The translations under genes were made by a program, and so were the position numbers. From JBBRLA01 sp038231615 (GTDB taxonomy: Bacteria; Myxococcota_A; Polyangia; Palsa-1104; JAEUJZ01): a DNA stretch of 11,085 nucleotides. Under the pieces are notes generated by a model. The model made no database searches. It was given only the letters and a program-made list of their open reading frames with translations, and had not been told where the DNA came from. Positions 1 to 7,085 of the stretch are shown here, piece by piece. Positions within the stretch are counted from its first letter, which is position 1, and the number at the start of each line of letters is the position of its first letter. Location of the stretch: NCBI GenBank assembly GCA_038231615.1, contig JBBRLA010000248.1, positions 1 to 11,085 on the forward strand. The letters are read 5' to 3'.

Positions 1-1
1 C

Positions 2-382
2 TCGCGGAAGTCCGTCGGATCGCTCTGCGACCTCTTGCCCGAGCTGGACGGGCGCGGACGGGTGGCGGTGTTCTCGTTCTTCACCGAGTTCGGCGAGGCG
101 CTGCACGGGACCCTGGACGAGCCTTCAAGGCGCCGGGTGCGGGCGCTGCTCTCCGATGGGCTTTCCGATCGCGACCCCACCGCCGCGGCGGGGGCGACGC
201 GGGCGCTGGGGGTGCTGGGCGATGGACAGACGCTGCATCCGCTGGTCCAGGTGATGGAGAGCGGCGGCGCCACCGCCAGGGTCGCGGCGGAGACCTTTCG
301 CAAGCTCTCACAAAGGTACCCTGGCGAGGCCGAGGCGCTCCTGTCCCGCCACCCCCACCTCGGGGCGTTTCTGGGCACATAG
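2..382 (+). CDS. HEAT-repeat protein, C-terminal part (truncated by window edge)
   Basis: The frame is open from base 2 to the TAG at 380-382, giving 126 visible residues of a protein that starts left of the window. The visible part is Ala/Leu/Arg/Gly-rich and reads as paired amphipathic helices. Around residues 55-85 there is a typical HEAT/PBS-lyase-type unit (DPTAAAGATRALGVLGD), followed by a second unit (TLHPLVQVMESGGATARVAA). HEAT repeats form a curved protein-binding scaffold and have no enzymatic activity themselves. The stop codon touches the cheR ATG, so the two are almost certainly cotranscribed and the protein probably belongs to the chemosensory system. HEAT-repeat proteins are known in myxobacterial Che clusters (I recall Cpc7 of the Myxococcus xanthus Che7 cluster). 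Orthology to that protein cannot be judged from this fragment. A TTG at 35 is a possible internal start, but the frame continues upstream and gives no reason to prefer it. Confidence 0.75.
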   Translation, partial: SRKSVGSLCDLLPELDGRGRVAVFSFFTEFGEALHGTLDEPSRRRVRALLSDGLSDRDPTAAAGATRALGVLGDGQTLHPLVQVMESGGATARVAAETFRKLSQRYPGEAEALLSRHPHLGAFLGT

Positions 383-1255
383 ATGAAGGCTGATTCGACC
401 CGGCAGGTCGAGATGGACGACCGCGAGTTCCGCCTCTTGCGTGATTTGATCAAGGAGCACGCCGGCCTGCTCTACGGCGAGGACACCGCGTACCTCTTGC
501 AGCGCCGGCTCCAGCCCCGGCTGGAGGCGCTGGGGCTGCGCAGCTTCAGCGCGTATTGCGACTATCTGCTGGACCTGACCGGGCGGCTGGGATCTTCCGG
601 GAAGCAGCGGCACGAGATGGACGAGGCCTTCGACCGGATCGCCACCAAGGAGACCTACTTCTTCCGCGAGGACTACCAGCTCAGCGCCTTCCGCGAGGAG
701 GTCCTGCCGCGCATCCACCGGGAGGCCCCTCGGGGGCGGACGCTGAGGGTGTGGTCAGCCGGCTGCTCCACCGGGGAGGAGCCCTACACCCTGGCGATCC
801 AGATCCTGGAGACCCAGCTCTTCGCCGACTGGGAGGTGCAGGTGGTGGGCTCGGACCTGTCGCAGAGCGCCCTTGTTTTGGCCCGCGCGGGGATCTACGG
901 GGCGTCCTCGTTCCGCCAGACCGATCCCAAGATGGGCCAGCGCTACTTCCGCGAGGCCACCGGCAGACGGCAGGTGATCGACGAAGTCCGGCGCCTGGTC
1001 GAGTTCAACCAGATCAACCTGAACCAGCCGGACTGGTCACAGGCGGGCGGGCCCTTCGACGTGATCTTCTGTCGCAACGTGCTCATCTACTTCGATCGCG
1101 CCCGCCGCGCACAGGTGGTGGACCGGTTTGACCGACAGATCTTCCCCGGCGGCTATCTTTTTCTCGGGCACTCCGAGTCGCTGCTGGACACCCACTCCTC
1201 GTTTGAGCTGCACCATCTGAAACGGGACCTGATCTACCGCAAGCCGAACCCATGA
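383..1255 (+). CDS. cheR: Chemoreceptor glutamate methyltransferase CheR
   Basis: This 290-residue protein is the usual CheR length. It transfers methyl groups from S-adenosylmethionine to glutamates of methyl-accepting chemoreceptors in the cytoplasm, setting receptor sensitivity opposite to CheB. Residues 10-75 form the helical CheR N-terminal domain. The family motif TKETYFFRE is at 88-96. The SAM-binding loop SAGCSTGEEPY is at 125-135, an acidic ribose-binding strand GSDLS at 156-160, and the hallmark FCRNVLIYFD at 229-238. GHSE at 262-265 closes the Rossmann domain. I see no TPR or other C-terminal extension. The ATG directly follows the stop of the HEAT-repeat gene and the preceding bases hold no good Shine-Dalgarno sequence, so translation is probably coupled. 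The last four bases overlap cheB (ATGA). All diagnostic motifs are intact. Confidence 0.96.
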   Translation: MKADSTRQVEMDDREFRLLRDLIKEHAGLLYGEDTAYLLQRRLQPRLEALGLRSFSAYCDYLLDLTGRLGSSGKQRHEMDEAFDRIATKETYFFREDYQLSAFREEVLPRIHREAPRGRTLRVWSAGCSTGEEPYTLAIQILETQLFADWEVQVVGSDLSQSALVLARAGIYGASSFRQTDPKMGQRYFREATGRRQVIDEVRRLVEFNQINLNQPDWSQAGGPFDVIFCRNVLIYFDRARRAQVVDRFDRQIFPGGYLFLGHSESLLDTHSSFELHHLKRDLIYRKPNP

Positions 1256-2373
1256 AGCCGACCCCGATCCGTACCGTCATCATCGACGACCAGGCGGCCA
1301 TCCGCCAGGCGCTTTGCAGCCTCTTGGAGGCCGAGCCGGACATCCAGGTGGTGGGCCGCGCCGCCGACGGGGAGGAAGGCCTGCGGGTGGTGTTCCAGAC
1401 CCAGCCGGACGTGATTCTCCTGGACCTGGAGATGCCCCGCATGGACGGCTTCGCCTTCCTGCGCATCCTGATGCTCAAGCGGCCCACCCCGGTGGTGGTG
1501 GTGTCCAGCCACTCGACCCGCGAGAGTGTGTTCAAGGCGCTGGAACTGGGGGCGCTGGAGTTTGTCGCCAAGCCGGTGCGGGTAAAGGGCGCGCCGGACC
1601 TCTACTCCATCCGCGAGGACCTGCTGAGCAAGGTGCGCCTGTCGCGACGCTTGCAAGTGGTCAGCCTGACCGAGCGCGCGCGGATCTCCAGCCATCAGGC
1701 GGCGGCCCGGGTGCGCGGCGGGCCGCCGGAACATGCCCCGGAGGCGGCGGGGACGGACCTCCACGCTCCTCCGCCGGAACGCCTGCTGTGCATTGGGGCG
1801 TCGACCGGGGGGCCGACCTCGATTTCGACGGTGCTCCTGGGGCTGGACCCGGGGCTGCCGGTGGGCATCTTGATCACCCAGCACATGCCGGAGAAATTCA
1901 CCCAGGCCTTCGCCGAGCGCCTGGAGCGGGCGACGCCATGGAACGTCCGCGAGGCCCGCCCAGGGGACGTGGTGGGAAAGGGGACGGTGCTGGTGGCCGC
2001 CGGGGGCTGGTCCCTGCGGGTGGCGCGGGAGGGCACGGCCCTGCGGGTGCTGCCACCCATCGACAAGGAGAGCCGCAGCGAGGGATATGTGCCCTCGGTG
2101 GACCGGATGATGGAGAGCGCCGCCGCCGCCCTGGGAGACAAGGTCATCGCCACCATCTTGACCGGGATGGCCGGGGACGGGGTCAAAGGTGCGCTGGCGG
2201 TGCGCAAGGCGGGCGGGCGGGTGCTGGCGGAGTCCCCGGAGTCGGCGGTGATTGCCGGCATGCCCGAGGAGGCGATCCGCTCCGGTGCGGTGGACGAGGT
2301 GGTGGCGTTGCCGCGCATGGCCGAGGCCATCACCCGGCAGGTGCTGCGGCAAAAGGGGTCCGGGGATGCCTGA
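1252..2373 (+). CDS. cheB: Chemotaxis response regulator and protein-glutamate methylesterase CheB
   Basis: This 373-residue protein has the full CheB layout: a receiver domain (about 5-125), a linker rich in Ala/Pro/Gly (about 140-175) and a methylesterase/deamidase domain (about 178-368). Receiver residues are complete, with acidic pair D12/D13, phosphoacceptor D58 in LLDLEMPRMDG, switch S85 and K107 in the AKP motif. The catalytic triad is recognisable as S184 in IGASTGGP, H211 in ITQHMP and D309 in LTGMAGDG. When phosphorylated by CheA it removes methyl groups from receptor glutamates. Its ATG overlaps the cheR stop as ATGA, the classic arrangement for translational coupling, which keeps the opposing enzymes in balance. 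CheB is the last recognisable chemosensory gene on this side; the next gene is a recombinase after 39 bp. Confidence 0.97.
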   Translation: MKPTPIRTVIIDDQAAIRQALCSLLEAEPDIQVVGRAADGEEGLRVVFQTQPDVILLDLEMPRMDGFAFLRILMLKRPTPVVVVSSHSTRESVFKALELGALEFVAKPVRVKGAPDLYSIREDLLSKVRLSRRLQVVSLTERARISSHQAAARVRGGPPEHAPEAAGTDLHAPPPERLLCIGASTGGPTSISTVLLGLDPGLPVGILITQHMPEKFTQAFAERLERATPWNVREARPGDVVGKGTVLVAAGGWSLRVAREGTALRVLPPIDKESRSEGYVPSVDRMMESAAAALGDKVIATILTGMAGDGVKGALAVRKAGGRVLAESPESAVIAGMPEEAIRSGAVDEVVALPRMAEAITRQVLRQKGSGDA

Positions 2374-2390
2374 TTATTTGGCACTCGGAA

Positions 2391-2420
2391 GGTCCCATGG
2401 TAAGCCTACATCATGGGCCT
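2391..2420 (+). promoter_or_regulatory. Hairpin covering the xerD start codon
   Basis: CCCATG (2394-2399) is the exact reverse complement of CATGGG (2412-2417). Inside it GTA (2400-2402) can pair with TAC (2407-2409), leaving an AGCC loop and a two-base bulge. Outside it AGG/CCT can add three more pairs across a single bulged T. The start codon ATG of xerD (2413-2415) lies inside the 3' arm, and the only Shine-Dalgarno-like bases (GGTAAG) lie in the 5' arm and loop. If folded in the mRNA this would hide the start. The structure is read directly; any role in translational control is inference. There is no U-run, so it is not a canonical intrinsic terminator. Confidence 0.4.
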
Positions 2421-3360
2421 CGGTGTATCGCAGGCGACCGATCTTTACCTCGACCACCTGAAGATCGAGCGCGGGCTGGCCAGGAACACGCTTTTGGCCT
2501 ATGCCCGCGATTTGGTGGCGTTTCAGGATTATCTGGAACAGTTCGATGAGACGCTCATGACGTCCATAAAGCGCATCCAGGCGCGGCACGTCCTGGGCTT
2601 TTCCGTGGCCCTGGGCAAAGACCCGCAAAAGGGCAAGGCCACCCCGTCGCCGAAAAAAAAACAGGTGCGCCTTTCCATGCGCTCGCAGTCGCGCATGCTG
2701 ATCGCGGTGCGCGGCCTCTTCCGCTACCTGCGCGCCGAGCGGCACGTCGAGGTGGACCCCGCCGCAGAGGTCAGTCTGCCCTTCACTCAGGCCTCGCTGC
2801 CCGAGGCCCTCAGCCTGGATCAGGTCGAGACCCTCTTGGGCACTCCCGACGCGGCCACCCCGCGGGGCTGCCGGGACGTGGCGATGCTCGAGATCCTCTA
2901 CGCCACCGGCCTGCGCGTCTCCGAGTTGGTGTCCCTGCGCACCGCCGACATGCACCCCGAGTACCTGACCACGGTGGGCAAGGGCCAAAAGAAGCGCATC
3001 GTGCCCATCGGCCAGTCGGCGGCGGCGGCCCTGTCGGCCTACATGGCAAAGAGCCGCTTCCATTTTGACGAAGATCGCAACCACCCGGCTCTCTTTCTGA
3101 CCCAGCTTGGTGGGCCGATGACCCGGCAGGGCTTCTGGAAGCTGATCTCGACCTACGCCCGTGCCGCCGGGATCAGCCAGAAGGTCTATCCGCACATGCT
3201 GCGCCATTCCTTTGCCACCCACCTCCTGTCCCGGGGATCCGACCTGCGGGCGGTACAGGCCATGCTGGGGCACGCCGACATCAGCAGCACCCAGATCTAC
3301 ACCCACCTGACCCAGGTACGCCTTCGCGAGCTGTACCAGCGACATCATCCCCGGGCCTGA
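2413..3360 (+). CDS. xerD: Tyrosine site-specific recombinase XerD
   Basis: This 315-residue protein is of the family that, with XerC and FtsK, resolves chromosome dimers at dif near the terminus. An N-terminal SAM-like core-binding domain (about 5-115) precedes the catalytic domain (about 130-310). The active-site set is complete: R168 in YATGLRVSEL, K190 in VGKGQKKR, H261 and R264 in HMLRHSFATHLL, H287 in MLGHADIS and nucleophile Y296 in TQIYTHL. The ending RLRELYQRHHPRA is very close to the E. coli XerD C terminus as I remember it, which favours XerD over XerC. It is about 17 residues longer than E. coli XerD, mainly because of a Lys-rich segment at about 68-84 in the N-terminal domain. 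An in-frame TAA at 2401-2403 makes 2413 the first possible ATG. The stop overlaps the next ATG (TGATG). Confidence 0.92.
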   Translation: MGLGVSQATDLYLDHLKIERGLARNTLLAYARDLVAFQDYLEQFDETLMTSIKRIQARHVLGFSVALGKDPQKGKATPSPKKKQVRLSMRSQSRMLIAVRGLFRYLRAERHVEVDPAAEVSLPFTQASLPEALSLDQVETLLGTPDAATPRGCRDVAMLEILYATGLRVSELVSLRTADMHPEYLTTVGKGQKKRIVPIGQSAAAALSAYMAKSRFHFDEDRNHPALFLTQLGGPMTRQGFWKLISTYARAAGISQKVYPHMLRHSFATHLLSRGSDLRAVQAMLGHADISSTQIYTHLTQVRLRELYQRHHPRA

Positions 3361-5507
3361 TGCCTTCCGTCTATACTACAGCGGTGTCCAAGATGTGGCG
3401 CCCAAGCAGGCTCGCAATGATCCTTGCCAGGGTCTTTTTGTGGAGCTTGTGTCCCTTTAGAGCGGGTGCGGACGTGCTCCTGCCTCGCGGCGACTCGGTG
3501 GCCCTGCGGCAGAGCGGCGGCGGGGAGGTCCCCTTGCAGATCCGGGCCCTCATCGCGGCACGGCCGGACAGCGGCGCCCCGCTGACCGAGATCCCGCCCA
3601 CCCAGATTCTGCGCTTCGGCGCCTTCCGGCCCCAGGGCAATGACCTGGTCACCGAGACCAGCGAGGGGGGCATCACCCTGCGCCTGCGCCTGGGCTGGGA
3701 GGCCGGGGCGGGCTTCAACCTGCACATTGCCGCCACCCAGGCGGCCCCCACCTGGGTGCGCTTTTTGGCCGTCGAGATCGAGGTCGAGGCCGACAGCGCC
3801 CTGGTGCTGGGGCGGGACCTGCGGTCGATGGCCGTCGAGAACGTCGCGGTGCTGGGGCGCCTGGATCCCAAGTGGGTGTCGATCTACCGCCGGGGACGCC
3901 CGCTTTTGACCATGCTCCTGGGCGATGAGGCGGACGGCCTTTCGGTGCGGCGGCTCCCGGGCAAGGTGCGCGTGCGCCTGGACTTGAACTCCGTCGAGGC
4001 GCGGCCCTTCTTCCACTTCGCGGCCTGCACCGACAACTGGAAGGACCCCAACCAGCGCCTGATCCTGCCGGCGCGGCTGCTGCTTTCGGGCGAGGTGCAG
4101 GAGGCCGACGTGGCGCTCTTCTCATTCGGGGCGACGCCGCTGGTGAAGGCCCGCTACCCGGACGGCCGCCGCGCGGCGCTGGTGATCACCGATCACGCCG
4201 ACCAGACCGCGGCCCCGACCCTGCGCGCCCTGGCGGGGGGGACATCCGACGCCAGCGATCCCCGCTGGGGGCAGGGCGGGCTTCTGGGCCACGGGCTTCC
4301 CATCACCAAGGCGCTGTGGCTGCGCAGCGGCGAGCGCGATCCCGCCGCAGTGGGTCGGGGGCCCAAAGGGGGACTGTCGGGACAGTCAGGACAGACCGGG
4401 CAGCAAGACCCGCGGATGCGCCGGGGCGACCCCGAGGACCGGCGGGCCCGGGACAGTGATGGGGGCGAGCGGGACGATCTGGAACTCCTGCAGCAGCTTG
4501 GACCGGGGCAGGCGGACGAGAACGGCGGGGGCCGGCCCCAGCTTGACGACCCACAGGTGGTGGCCCTGGCGGACCGGCTTTTCGCGGCGGGCTGGGAGGT
4601 GATCCCCCATTCGGCAACGCCCATACGCGACAGCCGCGACCTGACCGCGCAGGCGCTGGCCTACTTCCGCCGCTTCTCGGCGAAAAGCTGGATCGACCAC
4701 CAGCCCTACACCAACTGCGAGGCATTGGTGAACCAGGGCTACCTGCCCGGCCGCTACGGCATCACCGACCTGCTTGACCAGCACGGCTATCAATATGCCT
4801 GGGCCGGCCTCGACATGCCGCCCGGGGACCTGAACCTCCTTCTGCCGCGCCGCATGGACCGTTATGTGCCGGTGATCTGGCCCGTCGGGCGCATGGCCAG
4901 CGGGACGCCGACCGGCCTGTGGCTTTTTCGCTCGATGCTGGCGTTCATCGAGACCCCGCGCTTCTTCGAGATGTATGGCACCGACCCCTTAGACCGGTTG
5001 GAGCGCGAGCGCGGCCTGCACATCGCCCACACCTATCTGGAGGATTTCCACCCGCAAAAGAGCTGGTTTGGCAGGCGCAACCTGCTGGTGGCGGGGAAGC
5101 GCCCGCGCGAGGTGGTGCTGGACCCCAGGCTGGACGCTCTGTTCTCATCGCTGGCAGCGCGAGTGGCCCGGGGGTCGATGTGGGTGCCGACGATGTCGCA
5201 TCTGGGCGACCACCTGCGCGCCATGGCCGGGGTCACCGCGATCCTCGAGACGGACGGCAGCGCTACCCTTCGATCCAAGACGGCGGTGCCTGGAGCCAGC
5301 TTCGTCGTACCGCGGGCCGGAGTCACGGTGCTGGTGGATGGTCTCGCCCCCAAGGGAGTGCGCGGCGCCGAGGGCGAGACTTCCTTCTGGATCGACCTGC
5401 CGGCGGATCGACCGGTGCGGGTGCAGTTGCGCTCCGCCTCGGGGGAGGGGGTAAGCTTCCTGTCTCCCCTGGTGCTACCGCCCCAGACCCTGGGACGCAC
5501 CCCCTGA
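3360..5507 (+). CDS. Secreted protein of unknown function, possibly divergent NodB/polysaccharide-deacetylase-like
   Basis: This is a 715-residue protein with an N-terminal signal peptide: basic residues to R23, hydrophobic stretch about 24-31, likely cleavage after the AGA at 35-37. Residues 40-260 look like a beta-rich region. A candidate catalytic part begins with ALVITDHADQ (273-282), which resembles the first metal-binding Asp motif of NodB-type deacetylases. It continues with VIPHSATPIRD (414-424), DHQPYTNCE (446-454) and TMSHLGDH (611-618), each offering His/Asp ligands. Residues about 322-400 form a Gly/Asp/Gln/Arg-rich insert between the first two motifs that looks disordered. The C terminus (about 620-705) reads as a beta-sandwich. 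The fold assignment is inference from motif order. The protein probably acts in the periplasm or outside the cell. The start overlaps the xerD stop (TGATG); a second start at 3393 (MWRPSRLAM) also gives a good signal peptide. Neither has a strong ribosome binding site. Confidence 0.6.
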   Translation: MPSVYTTAVSKMWRPSRLAMILARVFLWSLCPFRAGADVLLPRGDSVALRQSGGGEVPLQIRALIAARPDSGAPLTEIPPTQILRFGAFRPQGNDLVTETSEGGITLRLRLGWEAGAGFNLHIAATQAAPTWVRFLAVEIEVEADSALVLGRDLRSMAVENVAVLGRLDPKWVSIYRRGRPLLTMLLGDEADGLSVRRLPGKVRVRLDLNSVEARPFFHFAACTDNWKDPNQRLILPARLLLSGEVQEADVALFSFGATPLVKARYPDGRRAALVITDHADQTAAPTLRALAGGTSDASDPRWGQGGLLGHGLPITKALWLRSGERDPAAVGRGPKGGLSGQSGQTGQQDPRMRRGDPEDRRARDSDGGERDDLELLQQLGPGQADENGGGRPQLDDPQVVALADRLFAAGWEVIPHSATPIRDSRDLTAQALAYFRRFSAKSWIDHQPYTNCEALVNQGYLPGRYGITDLLDQHGYQYAWAGLDMPPGDLNLLLPRRMDRYVPVIWPVGRMASGTPTGLWLFRSMLAFIETPRFFEMYGTDPLDRLERERGLHIAHTYLEDFHPQKSWFGRRNLLVAGKRPREVVLDPRLDALFSSLAARVARGSMWVPTMSHLGDHLRAMAGVTAILETDGSATLRSKTAVPGASFVVPRAGVTVLVDGLAPKGVRGAEGETSFWIDLPADRPVRVQLRSASGEGVSFLSPLVLPPQTLGRTP
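4322..4560 (+). repeat. Low-complexity insert with short GACAGTC repeats inside the secreted-protein gene
   Basis: Within the segment encoding residues about 322-400, GACTGTC (4372-4378) is followed after GG by its exact inverse complement GACAGTC (4381-4387). Related GGACAG and GGGACAGT copies follow at about 4389 and 4450. The encoded peptide is rich in Gly, Gln, Asp and Arg and lacks hydrophobic residues, unlike the sequence on either side. The reading frame is kept. It separates two candidate active-site motifs, so it is probably a surface loop extension. Confidence 0.5.
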
Positions 5508-5518
5508 ATTCCTTTCTC

Positions 5519-7036
5519 TCAGACCAGGCCCTTTTTGCTCAGTTGCTGCCACATGAGCTGCTGGTGCTGCCCGAGGAGCCGGTCCAGGTCCACGGTGCGC
5601 AGCCGGGCGCTCAGCTCACGCACCCGGAAGCGCTCGCGCAGCCATTCGGTCAGGAAGTGACCTTCGACCCGGGCCTCCTTCAGCCGGGCGACAAGCTGCC
5701 TGGTGCGCAGCGGCCCGCTTACCGGGTCCACGTCGATGATCGTCAGGGCCCCGCTGGCCAGGCCATGGGCCACGACGGCATTGCCCAGCGCGCCCTCCTC
5801 GCAGCGGCGCTCCCAGCCCGACAGGAGGTGGCCGATGTGGGCCATGCGTTGGGCATGGCAGAGTATCTCACGCAAGAGACCCACCTCCCGGCGATCGAAG
5901 CTCGGCGAGGCGCATAGATCCACCGAGGCCGAGAGCAAGAGCGGCAATCCGAGCGGCGCCGCCCCGCCGCTCTCGGTCTCGCTGATCATGTAGGGGCCGC
6001 GCAGCAGCAGCTCCTGGTAGCGGCTGGCCTGCACCAGTTGCTGCACGTCCAAGCGGAAGAGACCGCCGAACTCGTCGTATCGTCCCAGCACCTCGGTCTT
6101 CTCGGCCAGCGCGGCGGCGATTTTCTGTGCGAAGGTCAGGTAGGGGTCGCCCTCCGGGCTTGGGTCGGTGGACGGCCCCCACAGAGGCAGCCCGCGGAGC
6201 GTCTCCAGGCTTTTGGACAGGCGTTGAATCTCCTCTTTCGGGGCCTGCACCCCCGAGGCGAGCAGCAGGCGATCGGTGGTGTCATCGAGCAGCATGGAGT
6301 ACATCAAAAGGAGGATCTTGATCCCCCGGACTCGCTCTCGCAGCGCCGGGTCCACGCACGAGAGGGTGAAGGCGCAGGTCCCCTCATAGGCCCAGCGGAA
6401 GAGGAACGCGGCCCGTCCCTGCACCTGCTCAAACCCCTCCAGGAAGCCGGCAATCTCTCGGGGGAGCATTTGGCCGGTTTGCAGCGCCGCCTCCCGGGCA
6501 ATCTCGTCCAGCCCCAGGATCTGGATGTCCTGCAAGTCCGCCCCCGGCCGCTCCGGAAAGCTTCGCGGGGCCGCCAGCGCCTGCTGCTGCTTCAACAGGC
6601 CCAGAAGCCCCTCGCACACGGCGTCGTTGTGCAGATCGAGATCGTCGAAGCTCAGCCCGAACCCCGCTGGTTGGCCCAGCGCGTCCATGGCGGCCCGGCG
6701 CCACACCACCCGCCCCTTGGCGGCGAAGGCCAGGCCCCCGGATGGGCGACACACCTCGATCACCGCCTTTTCGCCGACCTGCGGCGGGTTTTGGCAGTTT
6801 ACAAAAACCCCGCCGCTGGACAGGTCCCCGGCGAGCAGTTCGCGGATCTGCGCCGCCTCCAGTGCGACGCCTCCCGAAAGGGTCAGGCGCAGGCGCAGGC
6901 GCACCCGCACCCGGGCCCCGGGCTGACCGTCCCTGACGCGGCTGCGCCGTTCGTTCACTTCTCCCTGGCCGCTGACGGAACGAGCCGAAGCAGAAGCAGA
7001 AGCAGAAGTCTGAGGACGGAAGTGGGTCGGGGGCAT
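5519..7036 (-). CDS. PilZ domain fused to a class I isoprenoid-synthase-like domain
   Basis: The start at 7036 is chosen because AAGGAG (7043-7048 on this strand) lies six bases before it; a second ATG at 7057 has no such site. The product is 505 residues. Residues 10-20 are a Ser-Ala repeat and 42-51 an Arg-Val/Leu repeat. Residues about 40-150 form a PilZ domain: arginines, then DLSSGG (71-76), the (D/N)xSxxG c-di-GMP-binding signature, and a closing strand GFGLSFDDL. After a linker, about 170-505 is helical. It contains LLLMYSMLLDDTTDRLLLASG with DDTTD at 251-255, like the metal-diphosphate-binding DDxxD of class I terpene/prenyl synthases. A second conserved-looking helix at 394-414 (AQRMAHIGHLLSGWERRCEE) sits where those enzymes place their second Mg motif, but the motif is not canonical. 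Enzymatic activity is therefore uncertain. No signal peptide is evident. It is convergent with the preceding gene (11 bp apart). Confidence 0.75.
   Translation of the reverse strand: MPPTHFRPQTSASASASARSVSGQGEVNERRSRVRDGQPGARVRVRLRLRLTLSGGVALEAAQIRELLAGDLSSGGVFVNCQNPPQVGEKAVIEVCRPSGGLAFAAKGRVVWRRAAMDALGQPAGFGLSFDDLDLHNDAVCEGLLGLLKQQQALAAPRSFPERPGADLQDIQILGLDEIAREAALQTGQMLPREIAGFLEGFEQVQGRAAFLFRWAYEGTCAFTLSCVDPALRERVRGIKILLLMYSMLLDDTTDRLLLASGVQAPKEEIQRLSKSLETLRGLPLWGPSTDPSPEGDPYLTFAQKIAAALAEKTEVLGRYDEFGGLFRLDVQQLVQASRYQELLLRGPYMISETESGGAAPLGLPLLLSASVDLCASPSFDRREVGLLREILCHAQRMAHIGHLLSGWERRCEEGALGNAVVAHGLASGALTIIDVDPVSGPLRTRQLVARLKEARVEGHFLTEWLRERFRVRELSARLRTVDLDRLLGQHQQLMWQQLSKKGLV
6885..6902 (-). 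repeat. Three tandem hexamers encoding Arg-Leu repeats
   Basis: AGGCGC is repeated three times exactly on the + strand (6885-6902), and the neighbouring GCACCC units are related. It encodes the alternating Arg-Leu/Val run just before the PilZ core. Unit length is a multiple of three, so copy-number change would alter length without shifting frame. Confidence 0.7.
6987..7008 (-). repeat. GAAGCA hexamer microsatellite encoding a Ser-Ala repeat
   Basis: GAAGCA is repeated three times with a partial fourth copy (GAAG) on the + strand. On the coding strand it gives the Ser-Ala repeats near the N terminus of the PilZ fusion protein. It keeps the frame and lies in a probably unstructured leader. 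Confidence 0.75.
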
Positions 7037-7085
7037 GGCGATCTCCTTGAGTTGCATCAGGGCATCGGCGCCCCTTCTCCCTTTC

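Noticed and set aside
2391..2420. dif-like Xer recombination site next to xerD
   Set aside because: The inverted repeat lacks the AT-rich arm pattern of dif sites and its arms and centre do not follow the 11-6-11 layout cleanly.
3372..3377. TATACT as a -10 box just inside the start of the secreted-protein gene
   Set aside because: No -35-like hexamer lies 16-18 bp upstream and the gene is overlapped with xerD (TGATG), so read-through from upstream is simpler.
5508..5518. Bidirectional terminator between the convergent genes
   Set aside because: The gap is only 11 bp and no GC stem with a T-run is visible there.
7037..7057. Longer start of the PilZ fusion gene at 7057
   Set aside because: The AAGGAG site sits downstream of that ATG and six bases before the ATG at 7036, so 7036 is favoured.
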